A stretch of DNA of 64,000 bases from Leptolyngbya sp. NIES-3755 (GCA_001548435.1 AP017308.1:4659030-4723029); one strand, 5' to 3'; numbered from the stretch's first letter, positions 35,179 to 44,379 are shown. Numbers and translations: made by a program. The notes: generated by a model not told the origin, from the sequence alone.

Positions 35179-36560
35179 TTGCGGAGTGGATCACGCCCGT
35201 GATTTCCCATTTGCTGACTACTATTTCCTTTATCACCTGGCAGAACGAGAATGTTTTCTATCACAAATCCAAGCTTCTCAGCAAAGTCAGAGAGAATCAT
35301 GTCCACAGAAATGCTAACTCCTGCATAACGTACGTTATCGTTCACGAGAAATAGAAAGGAACCAGGTTCAAGCACTCGAAAGCATTCCTGAATCACGCAA
35401 GCCATTTCATAAAAATAGCCTTTCACCATTCTAGGAATGCCATTATTGTTGAGAATACCTTGCGATTTTTGATCTTCTAAATAGCTCAAAATCGTCTGTA
35501 ATAATCGCTGTGAATCTGCGATCGCAGTTGCCGTTTTCCAACCTGGGTTAATCTTTAACAATTCTTTAGGACGATTCTCGACAGTGCAACTCAACATCTC
35601 TTGGCGCATTGCAATCAATTGCTGCTCAGAAATACCCAGTAAAGCCAGTTCTAACGCATAAGTTCGAGTATAGTCGTAGCGATTACAGTAAGGGGGAGAA
35701 GTAATAATGCTTTGATATGAATTGTCTTGAAGATGAGGCATGATCTCAAGACAAGAACCTTTATAAAGTTCAATTTTTCCACAATTTTTTGCTGTCGAAA
35801 ATAGCTCGATTTGTTGGGCTGATGGAATTAGATCATTAATAATTTCACTCAGTTTGCCTGTAATTGCAGTTTCAAAATCTAGGATAACTCCCTTGTTAAA
35901 TGTTTTCTTTCCTTGTCCGCGACCAGAACGGCAATCCCATCGTAAATACTGTCCATCTTTTCGGGTATAGCTAATCGATTCTAGAACACACAATAAGGCA
36001 AGCATCAAAACAGCTTGAATTCTAGAGTTTTCTAACTGACAGGCTTCACAATATTGTTGGATTGCAATTCTATTCGTTTGAGCGTATGCGCCTTTTGTAA
36101 TTCTTAGCTCTGGTAGAGTAACTTTTCCCTCGAATTTCTGCCAAACTTTGCAGTCTAACCAGGCTTTTAATCTGTGTAAATCTTCGGGATTGAATTCGCT
36201 TTCTAGAATTCTTCTTGCCTCAATAATATGTTGCCCGATCGGTAATAATTCAATCCCATCTGCATCAATTCCTGCTTCACTTGCAGCGAACAAAGCCGTT
36301 CCACTTCCTGCAAACGGATCTAAAATTTTTCCTGCAAGTCTGTATTTTTCAATTAGAAATTCGACAAGCGATGCAGAAAACGCCTCTTTATATTTGTACC
36401 AGCGATAAATAGGTCTAGTTTTATTTGCTTGAAAGCTAACTAGAAGCCGATTGAGTGCAGGTTGAAGCACAAACTTGTTCTGAAAGTGTTGATAGAGTTG
36501 GCTATCTAGAAGCGTAATTTCTGCACAATAATCCTTCGAGATTTTTGCTAAGCTTTGCAC
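35151..36560 (-). CDS. DNA methyltransferase of the AvaI-type restriction-modification system
   Basis: A 469-residue amino-methyltransferase. The catalytic motif [17 protein letters not shown] lies at about residues 290-306. The SAM motif [20 protein letters not shown] lies before it, at about 82-101, giving the beta-like motif order. SPPY is the form common in N4-cytosine enzymes, so m4C is likely (inference). It is followed by the AvaI/BsoBI-type endonuclease with a 28-nt overlap. No controller (C) protein gene was found next to the pair. Confidence 0.88.
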   Translation of the reverse strand: MQSLAKISKDYCAEITLLDSQLYQHFQNKFVLQPALNRLLVSFQANKTRPIYRWYKYKEAFSASLVEFLIEKYRLAGKILDPFAGSGTALFAASEAGIDADGIELLPIGQHIIEARRILESEFNPEDLHRLKAWLDCKVWQKFEGKVTLPELRITKGAYAQTNRIAIQQYCEACQLENSRIQAVLMLALLCVLESISYTRKDGQYLRWDCRSGRGQGKKTFNKGVILDFETAITGKLSEIINDLIPSAQQIELFSTAKNCGKIELYKGSCLEIMPHLQDNSYQSIITSPPYCNRYDYTRTYALELALLGISEQQLIAMRQEMLSCTVENRPKELLKINPGWKTATAIADSQRLLQTILSYLEDQKSQGILNNNGIPRMVKGYFYEMACVIQECFRVLEPGSFLFLVNDNVRYAGVSISVDMILSDFAEKLGFVIENILVLPGDKGNSSQQMGNHGRDPLRKCVYVWRKP

Positions 36561-36576
36561 ACCGATTCCTCAATCA

Positions 36577-37122
36577 TCAGACCAGTATATCAGCACCAGA
36601 TTCAGCCAAAACGGGCGCTTCCTCTGGTTGAGGTTGCGATCGCTTCTGAATCAACTGCCCAATATCTTGATTGATCTGGAAATACTGATGAAACTTATCC
36701 GTCACTTGCACTAATGACGATCGACCATCTGAATTTTTCCGCTTCCGCACAAATCCCATCTCGACTAATTCTGGAATGTGCTGATATACGCCTGATCCAC
36801 GAATTTCGACCAGTTCCGTTTGGCTAAGGGGACCTTTCAAGGCAATCACCGCCAACGTTCTCAGCGCTCCGACTCCGATATCTGCGGGAATTAACGTATT
36901 GATCAAATTTTGGTAGCTTGCTCTGAGTTGCAAACTGTAGCCCGATTCGGTTTCCGCAATTTCTAGAGCACCGTCGCGATGAGCATAATCCGACATCAAT
37001 TCCATCAATGCTTCCTCGATCGTTTTGCGATCGAATCCTGCTATCTCGGATAATTGCGCGATCGTCAACGGTTGCGCTTTCAGGTAGAGAATGGCTTCGA
37101 GCGTCGTCGTTAAACGAGACAT
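36577..37122 (-). CDS. scpB: Segregation and condensation protein ScpB
   Basis: A 181-residue ScpB with tandem winged helices: LTTTLEAILYLKAQPLTIAQL at the start, then ALRTLAVIALKGPLSQTELVEIRG and LVEMGFVRKR. It dimerises and, with ScpA, loads onto SMC for chromosome segregation. The ATG at 37122 was used because the frame upstream only adds a TTG codon. It has a short proline/glutamate-rich tail. Confidence 0.95.
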   Translation of the reverse strand: MSRLTTTLEAILYLKAQPLTIAQLSEIAGFDRKTIEEALMELMSDYAHRDGALEIAETESGYSLQLRASYQNLINTLIPADIGVGALRTLAVIALKGPLSQTELVEIRGSGVYQHIPELVEMGFVRKRKNSDGRSSLVQVTDKFHQYFQINQDIGQLIQKRSQPQPEEAPVLAESGADILV

Positions 37123-37218
37123 AAGCAATACATCGAAAAGAATGAGTAATAGAGTAACAAAAATCAGACAGGTCGCTTAAGTTGTTACATTGGAATTGCC
37201 CTAATTTTGCAAAATCTC

Positions 37219-37389
37219 ATGAGTGAAGCCCCAGAAACACCCGTAACTTCAGAAGAACCGAAACCGAGCTACGTCAAACTAGCCATGCGGAACATGGTGC
37301 GGAAACGTGGCAAATCGATTTTTCACTTCGCCCTGACCACGATCGGGCTTTTGGGTACGCTTGTCGTTCTTTCGTACTTGACCCGATAA
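37219..37389 (+). CDS. DUF3285 family small membrane protein
   Basis: A 56-residue cyanobacterial DUF3285 protein. [19 protein letters not shown] is followed by one C-terminal transmembrane helix ([18 protein letters not shown]). The ATG at 37219 is used; the frame extends upstream only to a TTG. Function unknown. Its stop overlaps the ATG of ybeY by one base (TAATG), indicating translational coupling with the rRNA-processing gene. Confidence 0.9.
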   Translation: MSEAPETPVTSEEPKPSYVKLAMRNMVRKRGKSIFHFALTTIGLLGTLVVLSYLTR

Positions 37390-37883
37390 TGCAGATCGAA
37401 GTAAGCGTTCAGGATTGCTTTCACGAGGAAGTGCCGATTCAGTCCGAAACCTGGGAGATTTGGTTTCGGAAATGGCTCGAATTGCTCCAGCCGATGCACG
37501 AAGGAGAACCGCTGCATCCTCAGGAACAGTACGAATTGAGTCTACGATTGACGGACGATCGAGAAATCCAATCACTCAATCAGAATTATCGATACAAAGA
37601 TCAGCCAACCGACGTACTAGCCTTTGCCTCACTGGAGGTAGACTATCCGCAGTTCGATGAATTAGAGGCAGAACCGCTCTATTTGGGGGACATCGTGATC
37701 TCAGTGGAAACTGCCGATCGACAAGCACCTCCGCATAATCTAGAGACGGAACTGGCTTGGCTCGCGGCTCATGGACTTCTTCATCTGTTGGGCTGGGATC
37801 ATCCCGACGATGCGAGTTTGCTGCGAATGTTAGATCAGCAACAGATCTTACTTAATGCGGTGGGATTGGAGGCGAAACGTTAG
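37389..37883 (+). CDS. ybeY: Endoribonuclease YbeY (rRNA maturation factor)
   Basis: A 164-residue UPF0054 protein with the zinc site [14 protein letters not shown] and the conserved [27 protein letters not shown]. It processes the 16S rRNA 3' end and supports ribosome quality control. It is coupled to the DUF3285 gene and followed by dgkA and pabA/trpG, an order I recognise from other cyanobacteria. Confidence 0.96.
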   Translation: MQIEVSVQDCFHEEVPIQSETWEIWFRKWLELLQPMHEGEPLHPQEQYELSLRLTDDREIQSLNQNYRYKDQPTDVLAFASLEVDYPQFDELEAEPLYLGDIVISVETADRQAPPHNLETELAWLAAHGLLHLLGWDHPDDASLLRMLDQQQILLNAVGLEAKR

Positions 37884-38079
37884 AAAATGTTGAAATTGTA
37901 ATGTTAAGAACAACCTAACTTGAGGAAATGTTCAAGATTACAGTCTTAACTTTGATTTTCCCAAATGGCGCTTTACCTTTCCTCACAATGTTGTAATACT
38001 GTGTGTTGAATTCTGATGCGATAGTCGCGCCATCGGGTATTCATAAGATATCTTGATTGGCTGTTCACCTGGTTTGCTT

Positions 38080-38538
38080 ATGTCTCAAGAACTTCCCACT
38101 CCAACTCCCAAGCGATCGAAGGTTGTCCCGCTCGTCAAGCCAGAACGGGATCTTGCTTGGCAAGTGGCTCCGACGCTGTTCACCAGTTTTCGCTACGCCT
38201 GGATGGGTGTGAGTTACGCCTTTGTGACACAGCGAAATTTTAGAATTCACGTCTGTTTGGGGTCGATCGCGATCGGGTTAGGACTGCTCTTAAAAGCCTC
38301 GGTCGTCGAATTGGCAGTGATTGGATTGACGATCGGACTCGTGCTGGCGATGGAGCTTCTAAATACGGCGATCGAGTCGGTGGTCGATTTGACGGTGAAA
38401 CAGACCTATCACGAATTGGCGAAAATTGCGAAAGATTGCGCGGCGGCGGCAGTTCTCGTGGCAGCGATCGCGGCAGTTCTCGTAGCGGGCTGCATTCTGC
38501 TTCCAAAAGTTTGGGTGTTATTGCTCCTGATCTTCTGA
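38080..38538 (+). CDS. dgkA: Diacylglycerol kinase / undecaprenol kinase family
   Basis: A 152-residue protein with the DgkA core: [16 protein letters not shown] as the N-terminal amphipathic and first helix, [15 protein letters not shown] as the catalytic Glu/Asn motif, then [22 protein letters not shown] as helix 3. A soluble N-terminal extension of about 40 residues is usual in cyanobacteria. It phosphorylates diacylglycerol or undecaprenol at the membrane. The ATG at 38080 was chosen over an upstream TTG. Confidence 0.93.
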   Translation: MSQELPTPTPKRSKVVPLVKPERDLAWQVAPTLFTSFRYAWMGVSYAFVTQRNFRIHVCLGSIAIGLGLLLKASVVELAVIGLTIGLVLAMELLNTAIESVVDLTVKQTYHELAKIAKDCAAAAVLVAAIAAVLVAGCILLPKVWVLLLLIF

Positions 38539-38572
38539 GAAACTGAGAGAGCGGATTCAAGAGCGCTTTCTC

Positions 38573-39169
38573 ATGATTATAGTGATTGATAATTACGACA
38601 GCTTTACTTATAACCTGGTGCAGTATTTGGGCGAATTGGGCGAAGAATTCGCGATCACGTCTGACATCCAGGTTTATCGAAACGATCAAATTACGCTCGA
38701 TCGAGTTCGGGAATTAAAACCGGATGCGATCGTCATTTCTCCGGGACCCGGACGACCTGAAGATGCTGGGGTTTCGATGGAATTGATTCGACAATTGGGA
38801 GCCAACACTCCGATTCTGGGCGTGTGTTTGGGACATCAAAGTATTGGACAGGTTTTTGGCGGCGATATTGTTTCAGCGCCCGAATTAATGCACGGAAAAA
38901 CTTCGGCGGTGAACCATACGAATACCGGAGTCTTTGAGGGATTGGACAATCCGATGACCGCGACTCGGTATCATAGTCTGGTAATCGATCGAGAAAGTTG
39001 TCCGGCAGTCCTGGAAATTACCGCATGGGTGGATGATCAAACGATCATGGGCGTTCGGCATCGCGAGTATCCGCATATTCAAGGGGTGCAGTTCCATCCA
39101 GAAAGTGTTCTCACCGCTTCAGGAAAGCAACTGTTGAGGAACTTTTTGCGATCGATTCAAGATCAGTAA
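38573..39169 (+). CDS. Anthranilate/aminodeoxychorismate synthase component II (glutamine amidotransferase)
   Basis: A 198-residue class I amidotransferase. [47 protein letters not shown] (nucleophile Cys) and [17 protein letters not shown] (His/Glu) complete the triad. It releases ammonia from glutamine for component I. TrpG and PabA cannot be separated from sequence alone, and cyanobacteria often use one amphibolic subunit. It lies 34 bp after dgkA. Confidence 0.95.
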   Translation: MIIVIDNYDSFTYNLVQYLGELGEEFAITSDIQVYRNDQITLDRVRELKPDAIVISPGPGRPEDAGVSMELIRQLGANTPILGVCLGHQSIGQVFGGDIVSAPELMHGKTSAVNHTNTGVFEGLDNPMTATRYHSLVIDRESCPAVLEITAWVDDQTIMGVRHREYPHIQGVQFHPESVLTASGKQLLRNFLRSIQDQ

Positions 39170-39195
39170 TTTCAAACCTTGGTGTGAAGTAAAGT

Positions 39196-39942
39196 ATGAA
39201 ACGCAGGCAGTTCATTCAGTACGCGACCGCAGGATTAGCTTCAAGTGTCGTTGCCGGACAAGCTCAGGCACAATCTGGAGTGCTCTCGGTGCGCTATCTC
39301 GGTCACATGTGCTTTCTATTCACTGGGAGCGGTCAGCGAGTTTTGGTTAATCCGTTTCGCAGTCAGGGCTGTACGGCTGGATATCGTCCCCCGAATGTAC
39401 AAACTGATTTGGTGATGATTAGTAGCCAGATTTTGGATGAAGGGGCGGTTGATGTCGTGCCAGGAAATCCGAAACTGCTGGTAGAAGCGGGTGCGTACAA
39501 TGTGGGCGGCTTGAAAATTCAGGGCGTGGCGACGGATCACGATCGCATTGGTGGCAGACGGTTTGGACGGAATATTGCTTGGCGCTGGAATCAGGGTGGA
39601 TTGAATCTATTGCATTTGGGTGGAACTGCTGCGCCGATTACGTTGGAGCAAAAGATTTTGATTGGATCGCCTGATGTGGTGTTTATTCCAGTGGGTGGAA
39701 GTGCGAAGGCTTATAATCCCCAGGAAGCTCGACAAGCACTGCAAGTTTTGAATGCGAAGATGATTGTGCCGATGTATTTCCGCACCAGTGCAGCGAAAGG
39801 GGAATGTGAGCTTGGCGGATTGGATGCGTTTCTCAGTTTGATGAGTGGGACACCTGTGCGGAGAGGAGGAAATACACTTTCGATGAGTCGATCGGATTTG
39901 CCGAAAGAGGGATCGGTGATTCAGGTGATGACGTACAGTTAG
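39196..39942 (+). CDS. Tat-exported MBL-fold protein lacking the metal-binding motif
   Basis: A 248-residue protein with a twin-arginine signal (KRRQFIQYATAGLASSVVAG, cleavage after AQA at about 25). The remainder follows the UlaG-like beta-lactamase-fold pattern (LSVRYLGHMCFLFTG, VLVNPF, DLVMISSQILDEG). Where metal enzymes have TH-x-H-x-DH it has ISSQILDEG, and only GVATDHDRIGG keeps a His, so it is probably not a zinc hydrolase. It sits 26 bp downstream of the amidotransferase gene and may share its transcript. Confidence 0.82.
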   Translation: MKRRQFIQYATAGLASSVVAGQAQAQSGVLSVRYLGHMCFLFTGSGQRVLVNPFRSQGCTAGYRPPNVQTDLVMISSQILDEGAVDVVPGNPKLLVEAGAYNVGGLKIQGVATDHDRIGGRRFGRNIAWRWNQGGLNLLHLGGTAAPITLEQKILIGSPDVVFIPVGGSAKAYNPQEARQALQVLNAKMIVPMYFRTSAAKGECELGGLDAFLSLMSGTPVRRGGNTLSMSRSDLPKEGSVIQVMTYS

Positions 39943-39984
39943 CGAAAATGTGCGATCGGGTTGCTTCGTTTATAGACTTGGGTA

Positions 39985-40153
39985 GCCCCCTAAATTCCCC
40001 ATTCTGGGGGACTTTGAGGAAAATGGACTCATTCAGTTTCGAGAACAAGTTCATGAGGTTGTCTCTCTAAAGCGTTTTGTTTGGAGACATTTAGTGAAAT
40101 ATATTTCCGCTTCACCTGTTCAAAGTCCCCCAGAATGGGGGATTTAGGGGGCA
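39985..40153. repeat. MITE-like element with 32-bp terminal inverted repeats
   Basis: The left arm (39985-40016, GCCCCCTAAATTCCCCATTC...) is the reverse complement of the right arm (40122-40153, ...CAGAATGGGGGATTTAGGGG) with one mismatch in 32. Each arm is itself partly palindromic (CCCC/GGGG). The 105-bp core has no frame of note. Strings of this type recur in cyanobacterial genomes as small non-autonomous repeats. It separates the MBL-fold gene from the glycosyltransferase gene. Confidence 0.8.
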
Positions 40154-40213
40154 CAAATCGCTCAAAACGAAGCGAGTATCCTCCTTGCAATCTTTTTGCC
40201 AGAAGTTGCACCA

Positions 40214-41878
40214 ATGCACATTTTAGAAACTATTATCCAAGCAATTTCAGACGGCAAAAGATTAGAAATTGAATTAATCTTTCAAGGCTTCTTCGTCCTA
40301 TTTTTCATCGGACTCATTCCTGCATTTTTAATCTTTCGATTTCGCAATTTGTTCGATCGATTCCTTCACCCCATTCTGTTATTCCTTGCCAGTCTCATTC
40401 TGCTCAATTACATTGGTTTGGTTCTTCTCTATCCGACATGGGCAGATTACGCCGATCCCGCTGAAGCAAATGTCGCGATCGTCTCTTGGCTTTTCCACCG
40501 GGGTCAGCCTCTCTATCCCGATTTAGATGCTCCTGAACGCTACATTAACAACTACGGTGCATTCTCTTACATCGTTCAAAGCCTATTTCTCAGCTTGCTC
40601 AGTCCCAGTATTTTCTCTTCAAAAGTCGCAGGCTGTTTGGCGGGACTGTCTAGTTTAGGCTTAATCTTTCTGCTGATTCGGCATCAATTAGGGTGGAAAT
40701 CGGCAATTTATGGAAGCGCGATCGTCTCTCTGTGTTTTCTCGCTCAAACTTCTGCATCGGGATTATTAACTTCATCGTTTTGGGTTAGACCCGATGCGTT
40801 ATTGCTATCTTTCACAGTATTGGGATTGTTTGTTGTCGTTCGAGGAAAGAAATGGGTCGCGATCGTGGGAAGTGCGATCGCACTCGGAATCAGCACGAAT
40901 CTAAAAATCACAGCCTTTCTCCATTTCATGCCAATCTATGTTTTATTACTTTATCGGTTCGGATTTGTTTCTATATTCATTTCATCGAGTATTACTTTAT
41001 TCATAACTGCATTACCTTATCTAATCTTTTCTCAAATCTCATTGGCGAATTATTGGACGTGGCTTCAGCAAGTTCGACGTAAAGGAATTAACCCTAATCA
41101 AATTCCAAAGAATCTTCTATGGACGGGATTTGTTGGAGTGCCAGTCGTAACAGCACTTTTCCAATCCGTTCTTACCGATTCCTTCAAACGTTGGCTTCCA
41201 AAAAATTTCCTTTTCTGCATCACTCTAATCATTGGAATTGTTGTCAATGCAGTGATTAGCTCGACTCGTGGCGCATTGGAAAATAATATGTTGCCATTTG
41301 TGCCACTATTCGTTTATCTGGCGATCGAGCTATTTCAAATCGCACAGCAGTCTAAGGTTCTGACTCCGATTAGTCTCAGTGCCGCGATCGCATTCACACT
41401 TTCTCTCTGTTTAGCAGTCTATTCAACTGAAGTGAAATTTGTCGATCGTATGATTACCGCGCCTGGACATCGAGCGATCTCAGATTTGAATCAATTCATG
41501 GCAGCGAATCCGAATCGCACGATCGGGATGGGATATGGCGCAGTTAGCTATCAACTCTCAAGCTATCGCCCGCAATTAGTATTCAAAGGCAATCCTTATC
41601 TACTAGATTCTGCTTCACTGATGGAAATGCAAGCATCGGGATTGAACAATACACCGGACAGTACGCTTAATGCTTTGAGAACTTGCCAAACCGAGATTTG
41701 GTTGATTCCAAAAGGGAAGCCACCGTTTCAGGTTTATAGTTACTATCCGCCCTTGCAAAAACTATTTAGTGATGAGTTTAGAAAGGTCTTTGCAGAGAAC
41801 TATGAGAAGCAATCTAGCACTGAATTCTATGATGCTTGGGTTTGTACTAAAACGAATCTGAACCCAGAAAAACCGTAA
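40214..41878 (+). CDS. Multi-span membrane glycosyltransferase (GT-C / ArnT-like)
   Basis: A 554-residue protein beginning MHILETIIQA (ATG at 40214) with about ten to twelve hydrophobic helices. The first extramembrane loop carries YADPAEANVAIVSWLFHRGQPLYPDLDAPERY, with the acidic residue pattern of GT-C transferases that use polyprenyl-phosphate sugars. A C-terminal periplasmic domain of about 140 residues follows. Donor and acceptor are unknown. It converges on the truncated LCP gene with a 32-nt overlap. Surface glycan assembly is the likely setting. Confidence 0.75.
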   Translation: MHILETIIQAISDGKRLEIELIFQGFFVLFFIGLIPAFLIFRFRNLFDRFLHPILLFLASLILLNYIGLVLLYPTWADYADPAEANVAIVSWLFHRGQPLYPDLDAPERYINNYGAFSYIVQSLFLSLLSPSIFSSKVAGCLAGLSSLGLIFLLIRHQLGWKSAIYGSAIVSLCFLAQTSASGLLTSSFWVRPDALLLSFTVLGLFVVVRGKKWVAIVGSAIALGISTNLKITAFLHFMPIYVLLLYRFGFVSIFISSSITLFITALPYLIFSQISLANYWTWLQQVRRKGINPNQIPKNLLWTGFVGVPVVTALFQSVLTDSFKRWLPKNFLFCITLIIGIVVNAVISSTRGALENNMLPFVPLFVYLAIELFQIAQQSKVLTPISLSAAIAFTLSLCLAVYSTEVKFVDRMITAPGHRAISDLNQFMAANPNRTIGMGYGAVSYQLSSYRPQLVFKGNPYLLDSASLMEMQASGLNNTPDSTLNALRTCQTEIWLIPKGKPPFQVYSYYPPLQKLFSDEFRKVFAENYEKQSSTEFYDAWVCTKTNLNPEKP

Positions 41879-42710
41879 CATCTGAAGTGACATCGCCCAC
41901 AGATGCGACCTGAATCTGTCCCTTGTTCAATGCCTTACTCACAAGTTCTGCCGCTTCAGGATTTCCATGTTCTGCAATCACCTGAGTTTTCGGCTCTAAC
42001 AATGGATCGTGATCACAACGATAGACATTGTTAAATCCTTGCTGTTTCAACCGTTGAATCGCTGAATTTGCAGCCTCGTCTGAGGGGGAAACGATCGCAA
42101 TTTTCATCTGAGTTGAGTCATCTTGAGTTTGAGCAACCGTAGGAACATTAAAATACCGACTGAGAATTGGCGGAATCGCATCAGAATCAGCGATCCAATA
42201 GCTTGCACTGAACTCAGATGGACGGCTGAATCGACCTGGGAGCATGACTAAATTCATACTCGATCGAGGAATTGTAGTCATGGTTCGATAAGTCGCCAGC
42301 ATTTCTTCGAGCGAAAAATCAGTGTCGGTGTTTTGCTGAACCACTTGTAAAACCTTTGGAAGCAGCGTGATCATTTGGGGCTGAAGCAGTTTTTGCATCA
42401 ATGCTTTGATCACTTCTTGCTGACGTTGAACTCGCCCAATATCACCTAATTCATCATGTCGAAATCGAACATATTCCTCTAAATGCTGTCCACTGAGCTT
42501 CTGAAGTCCAGGCTCAAAATGAATATTTAGATTTTGTGTGTGATCGACATAGTTCATTGCTTTCGGAATGTTGACCTCTAAACCTCCGATCGCATTAACT
42601 AAATGCACGAGTTCTTCAGTATCTACGCGAACATATCTGTCGATCGCAATTCCAGACAGCAGTTTACTTACCGTACTTTCTGCAATTGACACTCTCAGGT
42701 CTAAAGACAC
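41847..42710 (-). pseudogene. LytR-CpsA-Psr (LCP) family protein, 5'-truncated by an IS element
   Basis: The 287-codon frame has the second half of an LCP domain: GIAIDRYVRVDTEELVHLVN, NAIGGLEVNIPKAMNY, LSGQHLEEYVRFRHDELGD and IGRVQRQQEVI. A LytR_C-like domain follows at the C-terminus. The N-terminal membrane anchor and the first LCP strands (the DTIMV and SIPRDT regions) are missing. The frame now begins with a GTG inside the right-end hairpin of the tnpB element, and no 5' part was found on the other side. LCP proteins attach glycopolymers to the cell wall. It is likely inactive. Confidence 0.8.
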
Positions 42711-42714
42711 TGAG
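42694..42714. repeat. Right-end hairpin of the second tnpB element
   Basis: CTCAG (42694-42698) pairs with CTGAG (42710-42714), and GTCT pairs with AGAC inside, with one bulged base. It is 19/21 identical to the hairpin at 44321-44341. It overlaps the tnpB stop codon and the apparent GTG start of the truncated LCP frame. Confidence 0.7.
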
Positions 42715-44026
42715 ATTCTGCTGACAGGCGTTTAACCGTAGGCACTACCCACAGTTGAACCCTCGCTACGGTCGTCAAACACCGTCTACCCAGTTGGTTT
42801 AGGTCTATGCCTAACTTGCTGGCTACTTTTCTGAGAATATTCGCCGCTCCATTGAGATCAGCATTCACAATCGAGCCATCTGCGGACTGATACAAGCCAC
42901 GTCGAACACGGTTACCTGATGCTTTCCACCCGTCCGGTTTTTCTCCGAACTTGGGTAGGGAGTCGCCATCTAAGTAGCTTGCTTTCGATGTATAGGCTTC
43001 CTCAGTTTCCTCAAATCGAATCCCGTGTAATTCACAAAGCTGTTTTAGTCGGTCTTTCAGCTTGCCTAACGGCATCTGAACAAACGTTTGATTGTTCAAT
43101 CTGCCCATATTGGCATCTAGCTTAAAGCCTTGATTCCAGCCAATCACGAGCGTTCCAATGCCATATCTTAAACAGTGGCTAATCATTGACTTTGCTGCTT
43201 TATTGATGCCGTCTCTCATTTGATGGTTGCGCTTACGAGTCACACGGTCTAACCATCCATCCCAGTAAGCTTGTTCCTTGCCTTCTTTGCGAGTCGCTAC
43301 CTTTTTGTTCCATAGCTGATTCATCGCCTTCATTGCTCTAGCGTCAATCAGCAAAGAATTACCTAAAGTATCAACACAAGCAGCAAGATTATCGGCAGTT
43401 CCAAGATCAATCGATAATGCCTGATTCATATCAAGAGCGTTTGTCTGTAGCTTGACTTCGTAAGACAGTTCCAGATAGAACGCCCCATTTTTAGGCAGAA
43501 TCGTAAATTCTTTCACCTTGGCAATGTCAATGTTTGACGGCATTGGTAGAAAAAACTCAGACAACCCAAACCATCGTCTAACTGCTAACCCTAGAGAGAA
43601 TTTCAACCGACCATTCATCAAAATTGGTTTTTGCCCACCGGAATTGGGGTAGGCAACCTTGAATCGTTTTGAGCCTTTGAGGTAATCAGGCGCTTTCGGT
43701 TTGAAGTGCAACTGACCTTTAAGATACAAGTCGCGTAGTCCCTTGAACGATTTGAACGCCTCAATCACAGATCTTAGGGTTTGTTGCGCGGGTGTAGACG
43801 GTAGAGATTGGGCTACCGCAGTTTTAGAAACGGTTGGCTCAAAATCTAAATCAAACTTGCCTGTCAGAATTTTCCCAGTCTTGAAAAACGTCTGACGCGC
43901 AAAATAAACGCCGTTGTTGTAGTGCTTTCCTGACTGCTCACAAAGATAACGCAGAATCGATTCTGTCTCTTGATCTGGATGTAGCAAAACTTGCTGGACA
44001 CCCATTTGCTTTTTAATCTTTGCCAT
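42701..44026 (-). CDS. TnpB-family protein with divergent RuvC and no zinc ribbon
   Basis: The ATG at 44026 (MAKIKKQMGVQQ) has AAGG about 7 nt upstream; the TTG at 44041 is an alternative. The 441 residues carry RuvC motif I ALSIDLGTADN (about residue 205) and a late Asp in NADLNGAANIL. At the motif II position the Glu is replaced (TLVIGWNQGFKL), while a downstream acidic cluster (FEETEEAYTSKASYLDGD) could supply it. No CxxC pair exists in the zinc-ribbon position. Family membership is firm; nuclease activity is uncertain. The stop codon lies inside the right-end hairpin. Confidence 0.85.
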   Translation of the reverse strand: MAKIKKQMGVQQVLLHPDQETESILRYLCEQSGKHYNNGVYFARQTFFKTGKILTGKFDLDFEPTVSKTAVAQSLPSTPAQQTLRSVIEAFKSFKGLRDLYLKGQLHFKPKAPDYLKGSKRFKVAYPNSGGQKPILMNGRLKFSLGLAVRRWFGLSEFFLPMPSNIDIAKVKEFTILPKNGAFYLELSYEVKLQTNALDMNQALSIDLGTADNLAACVDTLGNSLLIDARAMKAMNQLWNKKVATRKEGKEQAYWDGWLDRVTRKRNHQMRDGINKAAKSMISHCLRYGIGTLVIGWNQGFKLDANMGRLNNQTFVQMPLGKLKDRLKQLCELHGIRFEETEEAYTSKASYLDGDSLPKFGEKPDGWKASGNRVRRGLYQSADGSIVNADLNGAANILRKVASKLGIDLNQLGRRCLTTVARVQLWVVPTVKRLSAESQCL

Positions 44027-44081
44027 TGATTCGACCTTCAATGATTGCTATACTGTCTAGTATACCAGATATAAACAGAAA

Positions 44082-44249
44082 ATGCCAACTCAGAAATTTA
44101 AGCCTAACGAGTCCGTTGCTTACGCTAAAACGCCTGTTCAGGTTAAGGTCTTGCCAGGGGTTCGAGAAAGATTGAAGACTGTACCAAACTGGCAAGACAA
44201 GCTGAGGCGGTTAATTGATCAATTAATCCAGGAAGAGTTAGGCGGTTAA
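44082..44249 (+). CDS. 55-aa protein encoded divergently from tnpB inside the element
   Basis: ATG at 44082 to TAA at 44249. The product is basic and helical (MPTQKFKPNESVAYAK, then PVQVKVLPGVRERLK, and WQDKLRRLIDQLIQEEL). It resembles short proteins that I believe accompany tnpB in other cyanobacterial elements. A ribbon-helix-helix-like or RNA-binding role is conceivable; neither is shown. It starts 55 bp from the tnpB start, so the two are divergent across a shared palindromic promoter region (44050-44065). Confidence 0.6.
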   Translation: MPTQKFKPNESVAYAKTPVQVKVLPGVRERLKTVPNWQDKLRRLIDQLIQEELGG

Positions 44250-44254
44250 AAGCG

Positions 44255-44294
44255 CTCAGCCCTGGAGGAGGGTTTCCCTCCGCAGGGGACTGAG
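44255..44294. repeat. Long hairpin at the left side of the second tnpB element
   Basis: CTCAG-CCCTG-AGGAGGG, a TTT loop, then CCCTCC-CAGGG-CTGAG: a nearly perfect stem of about 17 bp, 5 bp after the 55-aa ORF. It shares CTCAG/CTGAG ends with the two terminal hairpins. It may terminate the small ORF transcript or be part of the element's left end. Confidence 0.65.
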
Positions 44295-44320
44295 TAAGAA
44301 CCGCTCGTGTGCGCTTTCCT

Positions 44321-44341
44321 CTCAGGTCTGAAGACGCTGAG
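44321..44341. repeat. Left-end hairpin of the second tnpB element
   Basis: CTCAG (44321-44325) pairs with CTGAG (44337-44341), with inner GTCT/AGAC pairing and one bulge. It is the direct-orientation twin of the right-end hairpin, 1627 bp away. Confidence 0.7.
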
Positions 44342-44379
44342 CTTCCAGCGCTACCACTTATTTCTTGTGAAATTCTGCG

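Larger units (their letters stand above)
42694..44341 (-). mobile_element. IS605/IS1341-type element with divergent tnpB and a 55-aa antisense ORF
   Basis: Two hairpins of 21 bp, 42694-42714 and 44321-44341 (CTCAGGTCT-AAGAC-CTGAG type), are in the same orientation and 19/21 identical, as expected for the subterminal recognition hairpins of IS200/IS605 elements. Between them lie tnpB (minus strand), a short palindrome containing TATACT (TATACTGTCTAGTATA), a 55-codon plus-strand ORF and a long third hairpin at 44255-44294. No tnpA is present. The element truncates the LCP gene on its right-end side and lies 38 bp from the end of the HpnI gene on the other. Confidence 0.75.
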
